Shown in pieces: positions 15,445-25,552 of a stretch of 64,000 nucleotides of DNA. A program made the translations under genes and the position numbers. The stretch covers positions 546,223,763-546,287,762 of the forward strand of contig NC_058524.1 of the NCBI RefSeq assembly GCF_904849725.1, in the 5' to 3' direction. A model generated the notes under the pieces. The model saw nothing but the letters and a program-made list of their open reading frames with translations. It ran no database searches and was not told where the DNA came from. This DNA comes from Hordeum vulgare subsp. vulgare (lineage: Eukaryota; Streptophyta; Magnoliopsida; Poales; Poaceae). Position 1 is the stretch's first letter. Each line of letters begins with the position of its first letter.

Positions 15445-15724
15445 GGGGTGTTTGTTTCCAGAGACTTTTTGGTATAGGGACTAAAAAAAGTCTCAAAAAG
15501 TCCCATGTGAAACAAACAGGAGGGACTTTTAGGGACTAAAAGAAGGTATTTGGGACTATTTGGAGAAGTCCCTCTGGAAGGGTCTTTTTGAGACTTTTTG
15601 TCACTTTTTTCAACAATGCCCCTACTTTTAGCATGTCATTTAATAACTACTACTACATTACTAAGGGTAACATGGTCTTTTTGCCTGTCATTTAATGACC
15701 TCTAGTCCCTGGAAACAAACGGGT
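15445..15724. mobile_element. MITE with GGGTGTTTGTTTCC termini
   Basis: The left end GGGTGTTTGTTTCCAGAGACT pairs with the right end CTAGTCCCTGGAAACAAACGGG. Internal copies of GGGACTTTTAGGGACTAAA are arranged as inverted repeats. The termini resemble small non-autonomous Harbinger- or hAT-type elements of grasses; I cannot show a target duplication, so the superfamily is open. It lies about 1 kb upstream of the potassium transporter. Confidence 0.65.
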
Positions 15725-15786
15725 AGGGACTATGGACTTTTAAGTTGGGACTAAAAAAAAATTCCGGGACTTCTGAATAACAAAGA

Positions 15787-16117
15787 GGGTGCTTGGATAC
15801 GTTTTAGTCCCATGACTAAAAGTAGTGAGACTAAAACTTGCTAGCCTCACCTATGCTTGGATCCAAGTACTAAAGAGACTAAAATCAAGTTAATGAGCAT
15901 TTATTATCCTCCAAACTGTCCAATCCAGAACTTGCATGAGGAGTTAAATGAGGAGAGAGAGGGCTAATGCACATTTTAGTAAGGGTACCCCTGACTAAAA
16001 GATTTTAGCCTCAAGACTAGTTTTAGCCTCTCTTTAATCAGGGGTGCTTGAAACTTTAGCCTCTTAAAAAGACTAGCTTTAGTCAGACTAGTTTTAATCT
16101 CTTGGATCCAAACACCC
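15787..16117. mobile_element. Second MITE, GGGTGCTTGGATAC termini
   Basis: The left end GGGTGCTTGGATACGTTTTAG pairs with the right end CTCTTGGATCCAAACACCC, and the arms are rich in GACTAAAA / TTTTAGTC. It follows the previous MITE after about 60 bp and lies within 600 bp of the transporter start codon, so it may form part of that gene's promoter region. Confidence 0.65.
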
Positions 16118-16221
16118 TTTTTGAGGAGCATAGAAGAATAGGCCCACACGGAGCGTCCGCAGAGGATGAGAGGGGAGCCGGCCACGTCGAAAACAACAAG
16201 TAGGCACAAGCAAAGTTCCAT

Positions 16222-16708
16222 TTACCAAAAAGCAAAAGGAAAAACAACCGCAGCTTTGGCCATGGTGGCCTTTCTCGGCTTTTCATTTTTTTGCGGTTTT
16301 GCTCCTCCAGCCCCACTACCCCCACATTCCTCCAACCCCCTGCTTCTCGTCTCCTTCCCTTCCTCGCACAGTTCCGCCCTCCCCCCCGTCCCCGTGCGTG
16401 CTCCGCCTCCTCTGCTCCGCGCGCGGCTCACGCCAATGCTGTGCCGCCTCCGGTCGAACCTGCCCCCCGCGCTGCTCCTTTGACCTCCCGTAAAAAAAGC
16501 CTCCAGGGCTCCAGATATATCCCACCTAATCCCCCCCGTCCCACCCCGTCCCCGTCCCCTGCCGGTTTCTGCACAGTCCGAGAATTCAAGAACGTCCCGG
16601 CAGCGCCAACTCCCAACTCCCCGCAAGGCACAGGGCAGTGCACTCCGGAGCGCGGACAAACAGGGCCGATCGAGCGGTGGAGGACGAGAGGAGAGGAGAG
16701 GGGCCCGG
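16222..16708 (+). promoter_or_regulatory. Presumed 5' leader of the HAK gene
   Basis: The 490 bp before the start codon are rich in C and CT runs, as is common in grass 5' leaders, and lie between the MITE at 15787-16117 and the ATG. The minus-strand open frames here are composition effects. No clear TATA box was fixed; CAGATATATCCC at about 16511 is a weak candidate. Confidence 0.4.
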
Positions 16709-19700
16709 ATGAAGAGCTCCCCTTCCATGGACCCTGAGGCCGCGGCCGCCCGGGGCACCCCGCCGGAGAACACGGTATGGCCGCCGGAGTTACGTTTCTT
16801 GCGGTTCTTGACAACCTCGATCGCCTTGCCGGCCGTCGTCTTGGCTGAATGTGCTTTTTATTTTTATTTTTTTCTGATGATGTTTGTCGCGCGTTCTTGG
16901 CTCTGTGGCAGGAGGGGAGGCGGGGAGAGGGGAAGAAGAGGCTGCCGTGGCGGATGACCCTGAGCCTGGCGTACCAGAGCCTCGGGGTGGTGTACGGCGA
17001 CCTGAGCACGTCGCCGCTCTACGTCTACAAGGCGGCGTTCGCGGACGACATCCAGCACTCGGAGACCAACGAGGAGATCCTCGGCGTGCTCTCCTTCGTC
17101 TTCTGGACGCTCACCCTCGTGCCGCTCCTCAAGTACGTCTGCGTCGTGCTCCGCGCCGACGACAACGGCGAGGGCGGCACCTTCGCGCTCTACTCCCTCC
17201 TCTGCCGCCACGCCCGCGCCGCGCTCCTCCCGCCGGGCCGCGGCGCCGAGCCCGGGGACGAGGACCAGTTCTCCGACGCCGCCGGCGCCACCGCCAAGAA
17301 GTACCTCGAGTACGACAATGCCGACGCGCTGGGCGGGCGTGGCGGGGGCGCCGCCGCCAGCGTCAGGCGGGTGCTGGAGCGCCACAAGGTGCTGCAGCGG
17401 GTCCTGCTCGTGCTGGCGCTCGTCGGCACCTGCATGGTCATCGGCGACGGCGTCCTCACGCCGGCCATCTCCGGTGCGTCTTCTTGCCAAATCGCCGCAC
17501 AAGATGCTCTTAATCCGGATCCAACAGTGGAGCGCTAGTACTATTTTTGGATGGTTTGTTACGATGTGGATTGCTGATTTGGAGATCGTGGCTCTCTTGT
17601 TTCTGCAGTTTTCTCCGCGGTGTCCGGGCTGGAGCTGTCCATGGAGAAGGGGCATCACAAATGTAAGGATCCAATCGTGGCCATGGCCCTCTTTCCTTTC
17701 TATTGCTTTGGATTCAGAACAAGGCAGATTTGTCTTCCCTGCCCCATCACACACTGTTTCTTCTTTCTTGAGTCAAGGTCTGAACTAGATGACCCAGGTC
17801 CACTCCATGAGTTGTGCAGATCCAGTTGTGAATTGCTTCCCTGTTTGGTCATTAATTTTATGCCAACCACTGCTTTTTTACCTGGAAGATTTACCTAGCA
17901 ATGGTAGATAATGTGGCGATCCGGGTTGTCGGTTAACCGGTCGAATGATACAGTGGGTGGTGAAAGTTATCTGCAAGGACATGAACGAATTGGCTTAACC
18001 ACCGGCCGATGAAACAGTGGATGGTGAAAGTTAACTGCAAGGACATGGACCAATTGGCTTAGCCAACTCTGATGATCAGTTGGGTGCCAAAGATGTAGCA
18101 ATGTTTGTGCAGTACTTCAGTTCAGTTTCGGCAAAGTACTTGACAGACATGATCACAGGCAGGGATGTGTGGGTACCAAATAAGGCACTACTGTAACTAG
18201 TCATCGCATGCCTAACAGTTGTTATGAATAGGAAAATGAACTATTTTCCTCACCATTCATAGCTCCAACTAACGGTACTTTCCGTGTGCTAATGGTGTTG
18301 GAAATGTAGTTGGAGTTAGAGGTGACCATCATCTACAATGCCATGCTTGTTTGGTTGGATGTGCCGTCCAAGGAAGAAAAGAGCGACGGCACAAATATGG
18401 TATCTTGAAAAAGCGGAACATATGCTGAAGGAAATTCCGGAATTCAGAGCGTAGGAACTTTGTTTTTCTTCTCCATAACAATAATTTAGCCTTTGTAGAC
18501 TTGATTTATGCCTTCACATGTGCACTGTCCTTTATGCTGATTCTTTTTGTTGTTGTTGTTGTTGTTGTAGATTTTTTCAGCGATATTTACAACTCATTTC
18601 TAATAGCAGCTTGCCATTGTGATTCTGCAGATGTGGAGTTGCCTCTTGCTTGCTTCATACTGGTGTGCCTGTTTGCGCTGCAACACTATGGCACCCACCG
18701 GGTGGGATTCATTTTCGCCCCGATCGTGATCGCATGGCTTCTATGCATAAGCATGATTGGTGTTTACAATATTGTGAAATGGGAGCCTCAGGTGTATCAA
18801 GCGTTATCCCCGTATTACATGTACAAGTTCTTGAAGAAAACACAGAGGGGAGGCTGGATGTCCCTGGGTGGAATACTGCTCTGTGTTACAGGTACTATGC
18901 CCAGCACCCATTGTTCAGTGCCTTGATCTGTGGATCATGACCTCTAATATTAAGTGTTTTTCTCTTTCAGGATCTGAAGCGATGTTCGCAGATCTGGGGC
19001 ATTTCAACCAGTTGTCTATACAGGTGAAGAAATGGCTGCTGCATGCTCATTTTACTGGCGAATAATTTGTCTCTGATAACAATTTCCTGGATGCAGATTG
19101 CTTTTACTTGCATGGTTTACCCATCATTGATCCTTGCATACATGGGCCAAGCTGCTTATCTGTCTAAGCATCATATCCTGGAAGGTGACTACAGGGTCGG
19201 ATTCTACGTGTCTGTGCCAGGCAAGTCATGTTCCTCGGATCTTTTGCCAGAGGCAAGAATGATATTAAATTGTTAGCCTTGTGCTGCGTTTTAGAATGTC
19301 TGCAACTTTGTCATTTTCAGAGATAATTAGATGGCCAGTTCTGGCAATCGCCATTCTCGCGGCAGTTGTGGGCAGCCAAGCTGTTATCACCGGCACATTT
19401 TCGATGATCAAGCAGTGCACATCCCTGGGCTGCTTCCCACGGGTGAAGATCGTGCACACCTCTGCCCAAGTACATGGGCAGATATACATTCCAGAGATCA
19501 ACTGGATCCTGATGATACTGTGCTTAGCAGTAACCATTGGTTTCAGAGACACGAAACACTTGGGCAATGCATCAGGTATGCCATGTTGATAAACCTCGAA
19601 CCACCTTTATCCCCTGCTAAATTGACCCTATACATATGACTGATATGTGGCGATGTTTCTGTATATACAGGGTTGGCTGTAATAACCGTCATGCTGGTCA

Positions 19701-20896
19701 CCACATGTCTGATGTCCCTGGTGATAGTCCTGTGCTGGCACAAGAGCATATTCCTGGCAATCGGGTTCATCGTGTTCTTCGGCACCATTGAGGCGCTGTA
19801 CTTCTCGGCTGCGCTCATCAAGTTCAAGGAAGGAGCCTGGGTCCCCATCGTCCTCGCCTTCGTCTTCATGATGGTAATGTGCATTTGGCACTACGGCACC
19901 ATCAAGAAGTACGAGTTTGATGTTCAGAACAAGGTCTCCATCAACTGGCTCCTTGGCCTCAGCCCGAACCTCGGCATCATCCGTGTCCGTGGCATCGGCC
20001 TCATACACACTGAGCTCGACAGCGGCATCCCTGCGATCTTTTCCCATTTTGTCACCAATCTGCCTGCATTCCATCAGGTATTTTGAATTTTCTCCTATTC
20101 TGAAGCTTAGTCAGCTTACGTTGTTCAGACATTCAGAAGTGTGTCTGACATATCCATCATTTTCCTGACGTTGGTGATGAGCAGGTGCTCATCTTCATGT
20201 GCATCAAGAACGTCCCGATCCCGCACGTCTCGCCGAACGAGCGGTTCCTGGTGGGAAGGATCGGGCCGAAGGAGTACAGAATCTACCGGTGCATCGTCCG
20301 GTACGGGTACCACGACGTGCAGATGGACGACCAGGAGTTCGAGAAGGACCTCGTGTGCAGCGTCGCCGAGTTCATCCGGTCAGGGGGCGGCGCCTCCAAG
20401 GCGAACGGCCTGACGCCGGACGTCGCCGACAGGGACGAGGAGCGGATGACAGTCGTGGCCTCTGGCAGGATGCGCATGCTGGAGGAGGAGGGCCTCGGCG
20501 GCGCGTCGGCATCGGGGAGCACCGTCGGGCCCTCGCGCGCCCCCAGGGGGGGAGAGGGAGATACGGTCGCCGTCGCCAACGCCAACGCCAACGCCAACGC
20601 CTACGCCGGCGATGGGCGTCCGGAAGAGGGTGAGGTTCGTGCTGCCGGCGTCGACCCCGCGGCCGAACGCCGGTGTGGAGGAGGAGCTGCGGGAGCTGAC
20701 GGATGCGCGGGAGGCCGGCATGGCCTTCATCCTGGGTCACTGCTACGTCAAGGCCAAGACCGGGTCCAGCTTCCTCCGGCGGCTGGTGATCAACTTCGGC
20801 TACGACTTCCTGCGGAGGAATAGCCGGGGCCCCAGCTACGCCGTCACCGTCCCGCACGCCTCCACCCTCGAGGTCGGCATGATATACTATGTCTGA
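16709..20896 (+). CDS. HAK: HAK/KUP/KT potassium transporter, cluster II, with a probable frameshift in the last exon
   Basis: This is a plasma-membrane or tonoplast K+ transporter (family knowledge; location not provable here). Nine exons fit phase by phase: 16709-16774, 16912-17473, 17609-17662, 18631-18891, 18971-19023, 19097-19220, 19321-19575, 19671-20077 and 20185 onward. Family motifs are seen in order: [27 protein letters not shown] across the exon 2/3 join, [23 protein letters not shown], and a [10 protein letters not shown] / [13 protein letters not shown] block. About twelve hydrophobic segments are present. The exon 3-5 wording is closest to the KUP2/6/8 branch. As sequenced, the frame reads to TAG at 20821-20823 (806 residues). 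The conserved C-terminus ([11 protein letters not shown] ... EVGMIYYV, stop 20894-20896) is in the next frame. One extra G in the G7 run at about 20547-20554 would explain this, so the gene is either damaged or mis-sequenced there. Intron 6 has a GC donor. I chose ATG 16709; ATG 16727 is a possible alternative. Confidence 0.9.
17944..18070 (+). repeat. Tandem duplication of about 63 bp in HAK intron 3
   Basis: The phrase ACAGTGG(G/A)TGGTGAAAG, TTATCTGCAAGGACATGAAC (with variants) and CAATTGGCTTA occurs twice in a row with roughly 90% match by eye. It lies inside the 968-bp third intron, which is otherwise unremarkable, and has no coding role. Confidence 0.8.
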
Positions 20897-21502
20897 GCTG
20901 ATGGAGCTCCGGAGGCTATAGGATGAAGATAAAGCTAGAAGGAAATGGGAAATGAGACGAATTTTCAGCTGTATATGCTAGTAGATCTGGACATGTATGA
21001 GTTTTTGGTGTACATGTATGTAGCCTTGTTTTTTCTTGGGCCTCTTCCTTCTTCAACCTGTAAGTAGTAGCACAAAGACGGGCGCCATTAGAGAGGATGA
21101 GAGGGTCAGGGAAGTTGTACTGCGGATTGAAAAGACCGAGCAGAAATCCAGAAGCTGTGATTTCCGTAGGCCATGAACCCGAGTGTCTGTCAGGACCTCT
21201 GAATCTTGGTCCCTGGAGGTGTCTAAAATCTTCAGTTAAGCTGCGTACCGGTTTGTCATGTTATTTTCTTCCTTGGCCGTCGATCTTCAATCAAAGTGCC
21301 TACACTGCATTGTCCTGTTATTTGTACTCGGTAAAACCCTAGCCACTGTGTTCTGGCTGACCCTATTATGCGTATCCCAGCGTGACTAGAACCCTAGAAA
21401 ATCTCCTGTAAAATTAGCTACTTTTCATTCAAAATCTCAATTTCTATTCGTTTACAAGTTTGGTTTAAGAACATCACAATTGGTATCATGAGCTGTAAGT
21501 TC
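20897..21502. other. HAK 3' region, then LTR-like sequence with a primer-binding-site-like motif
   Basis: About 20897-21080 is plausibly the HAK 3' untranslated region. Further right, TTGGTATCATGAGC at 21480-21493 resembles a primer-binding site for initiator tRNA-Met with one changed position and one inserted base. The sequence before it ends in CATCACAA and could be the tail of an old LTR. The Mutator-like element inserted immediately after this motif, and the flank resumes at 25553 with CTTGGCAGGGTTTTGGAACC. Confidence 0.4.
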
Positions 21503-22117
21503 GATTTTTTTTTCAAAACTACTACGTATTTTATAATAAATTCGAAAATCATATGTGCATTTCTAAAAATGTCAAAAGTAGCACCCCGTCAGCCTCTGGT
21601 AGACCCACGGGGGACCTGTCGGCCTGTAGGATGCCGAAGTGGGCCCCTGTCGGCCTGGGGTTGGCCGAAGAGGGCCCGTCGGCCTCCAGGAGGCCGAAGA
21701 GCCCCTGGATAAGGCCGGTCGAGCCATCTTCCTCCTCATTTGCTGGTTCCTCTTCTCCCTCTCGTTTTTCTTCCTTCATTTTGCCCCCCCCTCTGATCTC
21801 CTCCATCCTCCACCCATTTTCCTATTCAATCCGCTGAATGAATAGATCCTACCCATCTCCACCGGCCTACGGTCTCATTTTGTGCGATGCAGTAGTTTTT
21901 TGTTCGTTTGAAGGAGCCATGGTGGAGTGGTGGAGTTGTGGATGGTGAGGTGAGGAGGTGGTGTGGTGCAGATGAAGAAGAAGGGAACACACGCGTGGAA
22001 GGTATACCAACTGTAGGTTCTTTCTAGTGTTGGTTTTATTTAGTGTACGTAGGTTTATTTTTGTATAAATTTGTTCGTAGCGAATAATGACAAGCTCGCA
22101 ATGTCTGACAGGTGAAA

Positions 22118-22840
22118 ATGTCTGAATCTGTAAATTTGATTGTTTATTACGGCCCTGGTAATGTTCTGTATAATGAGTTGGGGGTTGATCTCAGCGAGTT
22201 TAAAAAAGGCATGCTGACACTTTCAGACCTGGACAGACTGGACATTAGGCAGTTGAAGCACTAGTTGACTACTAGTTTTGGGTTGGATCCTGAAGTCTGT
22301 TCCGTCAGTATTCATGCATTGTGGACCAAATCCTGTAAAAATGTCAAGTGGGGGTTGATGCCGGTAGATAGGAGTCAACATTGGTTGTCCGTGTTAAGTC
22401 GTTCCAGAGACCGAAGAATCTACCCATATGTCCTAGTGCAACCAGTGGCGAAGGAGGAAAGTTCCGTACAAGTCAACGTGGGGTATGAACCAGGACAGGG
22501 TAGTCATGTATCCGGGTCACAGCCACCGGATGTGGATGCTAGCCAAGCCGAGCAAGAGTCATATTATGTGCCACACAATGTTAGTACTGGTCATGAGACT
22601 GGGCAGAGTATTCAGTCGATACTATTAGCTGGCTCTGGTGTTGCTGATGGGGATGAAAAAGGCGATGAAATGCAGAGGGTGATGGAGGAAGAGAACGAGG
22701 ATGGGTTTGCGGAGGATCTGGATTCTGAAAATTCCGAGGATGAAGTGGAGGTACCGATTCCTTCCGGATGGGATAAGGACATAGCCGATGGCATTACTGT
22801 CAACGATGGCCATGAGACTTGTTCAAAAACAAACGGTTGA
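22118..22840 (+). pseudogene. MULE transposase, N-terminal MuDR domain part
   Basis: ATG 22118 opens a frame with LIVYYGPGNVLYNELGVDL and LSDLDRLDIRQLKH, the N-terminal MuDR-type domain of plant MULE transposases. An in-frame TAG at 22262-22264 stops it, after which the same frame continues to 22840 through FGLDPEVCSVSIHALW and a long acidic linker (EEENEDGFAEDLDSENSEDE). The domain normally precedes a DDE catalytic core of several hundred residues. Nothing of that core follows, since the sequence jumps to the C-terminal zinc finger within about 90 bp. Confidence 0.75.
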
Positions 22841-22889
22841 TGAACTTGTTCAAAAAGTTATGCAAGCAGAACCAACAGCGCAAATACAA

Positions 22890-23384
22890 ATTTATTTGGT
22901 CAAAACTAGATGAGTTTACTAACCGCAGTTGTTGCACCTGCCTTGCTCACATGTGTTGGCTTCCTATGGCCAGATTGAGTTAGACAATATCTCCTTCGTG
23001 TCTCCGTACTATTCAAAAGAGGCAGTACTCAATTCCCGGGCAGGTGAGATGACAGGGTTTAGAGTCGTCAGCAATTTCAACAAGGTTAACGATGGTGAGA
23101 GAGTATACATCCCGGATCCTGGACTTCGGCGAACTAGCAGGGGCAGACGTAAGGTAAAGCGCATCCGAAACGATATGGCCCAATCTGAAGCTGGTGGAGC
23201 ACCCAGACAATGTTTGCTCAACGCGCCTTATGGACATAGGATGAAATATTGCCTCGACCAAACAAAAGACGGTGCTTCCACATCGACGAGTGCTTCCACA
23301 TCGATGACTATGACAACAGTAGCAAGAGGTGGTTGTGGCAGTCGTGGTGGACGTGGCAGTCGAGGCCGAAGGGGTGGACGATGA
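22890..23384 (+). pseudogene. MULE transposase, C-terminal SWIM finger and basic tail
   Basis: From about 22929 the reading LHLPCSHVLASYG carries the CxH half of the SWIM zinc finger of MULE transposases. It is followed by the usual FVSPYYSKEAVLNSRAG segment, the YIPDPGLRRTSRGRRKVKRI segment, a knuckle-like NAPYGHRMKYC motif and a glycine/arginine-rich tail ending at TGA 23382-23384. The first cysteine pair of the finger is out of frame or lost at the deletion junction. With the N-terminal part it shows an internal deletion that removed the DDE domain. Confidence 0.75.
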
Positions 23385-23389
23385 ATAAA

Positions 23390-23825
23390 TAACTAAGAAG
23401 CTACATAATGTGTCAGCCTACGTTTTAATTTGTAATATGTCTGCACTATGTTTTAATGTGTACTATGTCGGACTATGTTTGCACTATGTTTAAATTTGTA
23501 ATATGTTTATACTATGTTTAAATTTGTAATATGTCTGCACTATGTTTTAATTTGTAATATGTCTGCACTATGGATAGTTCTGGATAATTCAACTACTGGA
23601 TAGTTCTGGATAATTCAACTACTAAATTTGTAGTATGTCTGCACTATGTTTGCACTATGAAAAAACATAATTACCAATACTACTGGATAATTCTGCTGGA
23701 TAATTCAATACAAATTCTAGTACTGGATAGTTCAACTATTGGATAGTTTGATACTACTGGATAATTCTGCTGGATAATTCAATACAAATTCTAATAGTGG
23801 ATAATTCAATACAAATTCAACCATT
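23390..23825. repeat. AT-rich short repeats in the MULE
   Basis: Copies of TAATATGTCTGCACTATGTTT (several, in tandem or nearly so) are followed by copies of TACTGGATAATTCTGCTGGA / GGATAGTTCTGGATAATTCAA. They separate the two convergent gene relics and are probably noncoding 3' sequence expanded by slippage. Confidence 0.8.
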
Positions 23826-23829
23826 ACAT

Positions 23830-24651
23830 ACTTAAAATTCATCACAGATCTCCTTCAACTTCTTGACCTTGTCCTTATAGCCATGGTTCTGTTTCATCAT
23901 ATCAGAAATGATGCACTCCAACTTTTTCTTCTCTTCCTTCATTTGGTCTCTCTCTAGCACAAGCTCGTCCCTCCTTCTCTACCTTCGCCCTGAGTACCTG
24001 ATGTAGATTGGTGGAAGAATGGTCTGCCAACTTCTTCTTCTCAATCTCCTCTTTCAGATCACTGATAGCCAACCTAGCACTGCCAAGTTGATTAATAGCC
24101 TCCTCCTTGTCAGCCATCATGTTTGAAAAATCGAAGCTCTTCCTCCATCTTCCTCTTTTCTTCACGCAGCTTCAGATTTTCTGTGATTCTGTCCTCATTT
24201 TCTTTGTCATGCATGCTCCACAATTGACCTATGCAAAACTGCATAGCAACTGACCACTCATGGCCTATCCACTCTAGATAGCAACACTTTTCTTCTGCCT
24301 AAAATTCAAAACAATTTCAATGATTAACATACATGAAATTGAGTGGAGCAGAAAACTAACTAAGATTAACTAATTACAGTGCAACATACCTTCTCCTTTG
24401 CACAAGCAAGAAAACGTCGGCAAGGCTCTAGATGCATACAGTGAGAAGATAGTTCATGAGCAATGCCACTCCATTCATAGCATGGGATAGTTCTAGGAAG
24501 CTAAAAACAGAAGACACCGAACTGTTATGAAATCCCGGAATGAAGAATCCTAAACCTACCCGTAAATGCTGGAAACCCGAAATTAACGTATCTGGCTAGT
24601 CACACTATCGTCATCCCAAGAAGAACTTGATCCCTCGCTCCAAGAAACCAT
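23830..24651 (-). pseudogene. Second MULE gene (minus strand): GRF-like zinc-finger protein with coiled coil, relic
   Basis: On the minus strand an ATG at 24649-24651 starts a serine-rich N-terminus (SWSEGSSSSWDDDSV). It is followed in separate exon-like blocks by WSGIAHELSSHCMHLEPCRRF, then LACAKEK, and by EKCCYLEWIGHEW. The C...RRF..C...C...W spacing resembles a GRF zinc finger. The remainder is lysine/glutamate-rich with coiled-coil character (LREEKRKMEEEL; DLKEEIEKKK). Frames shift between blocks and the downstream frame is broken near 24119-24165. It faces the transposase gene tail to tail. Its role is unknown; a nucleic-acid-binding helper protein is one possibility, by position only. 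Confidence 0.5.
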
Positions 24652-24659
24652 GGCAGATT

Positions 24660-24985
24660 AATTGGCAGAACTAAATCTACCGGAGAACCTAAATATATTT
24701 AAACAAGTTAACTAGAAGACTTAAATATATCTACATTGAGAACCTACAAATATTTAAATAACTTAATTCACAGACTTAAATATATCTACATCTACCGGAG
24801 AACCTAAAATATATTTAAACTAATTAATTGACATACCTAAAATATATCCAAATCTACCGGACAACCTAAAAATATTTAAACTACTTAATTGAGTCACCTA
24901 ATTATATCCAAATCTACCGGAGCATACGAAAACGATTGTTGAATTTTACCCTTGAAGCGTGCGAAGAAACGACGAACGACGAACG
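24660..24985. repeat. Short direct repeats (CTACCGGAGAACCTAAATAT) in the MULE
   Basis: Four to five imperfect copies of ATCTACCGGAGAACCTAAA + ATATTTAAAC occur at about 60-bp spacing, just inside the right terminal inverted repeat. A (CAC)n-rich tract follows at 24985-25125. Confidence 0.8.
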
Positions 24986-25552
24986 ACCACCACCACCTTT
25001 ACCCACACCTCCACGTCCACGTCCACCACCACCACCACCACCACTTGTGTCCCCTTCTTCACTCCTCCTCACCTTCTTCATCCTCTCCACCACACCACCT
25101 CCTCACCATCCACACCTCCACCACCCCACCACCATGGCACAAAATGAGACCGTAGGCCGGTGAAGATGGGTAGGATCTATTGATTCAACAGATTGAATAG
25201 GAAAATGGGTGGAGGATGGAGGAGGTCGGAGGGGGGGGGGATGAGGGAAGAAAAACGAGAGAGAGAAGAGGAACCAGCAAATGAGGAGGAAGATGGCTCG
25301 GCCAGTCTTATCCAGGGGCTCTTCGGCCTCCTGGAGGCCGACGTGCCCTCTTCGGCCAACCCCAGGCCGACAGGTGGCTCTCCGGCCACCCGCGGGCGGA
25401 CATGCCCACTTCGGCCTCCCACAGGCCGACAGGTCCCCCGTCGGCCCACCATAGACTGACGGGGTGCTAGTTTTGACATTTTTAAAATGCACATATGCTT
25501 TTCGAATTTATTATAAAATACATAGTAGTTTTGAAAAAAAATCTGTAAGTTC

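Larger units (their letters stand above)
21503..25543. mobile_element. Complete Mutator-like element (MULE) with long TIRs and 9-bp target duplication
   Basis: Both ends read GATTTTTTTTC... inward (left 21503, right 25543 on the opposite strand). They are flanked by a perfect 9-bp direct repeat TGTAAGTTC at 21494-21502 and 25544-25552, the target-duplication length of Mutator elements. The terminal inverted repeats run for roughly 390 bp (21503-21890 against 25130-25543) with small indels. They contain GCCTCCAGGAGGCCGAAGAG-type GC-rich phrases and the GAGACCGTAGGCCGGTG block. Inside are a plus-strand transposase relic lacking its core and a minus-strand, convergent second gene relic, the layout of autonomous MULEs. 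In its present state it cannot supply its own transposase. Confidence 0.9.

Noticed and set aside
16864..17754. 296-codon minus-strand ORF opposite HAK exon 2
   Set aside because: It is antisense to a conserved GC-rich exon; stop-free antisense frames are expected there.
22929..23384. Independent small SWIM-domain host gene
   Set aside because: It lies inside MULE terminal repeats and continues the transposase C-terminus after an internal deletion.
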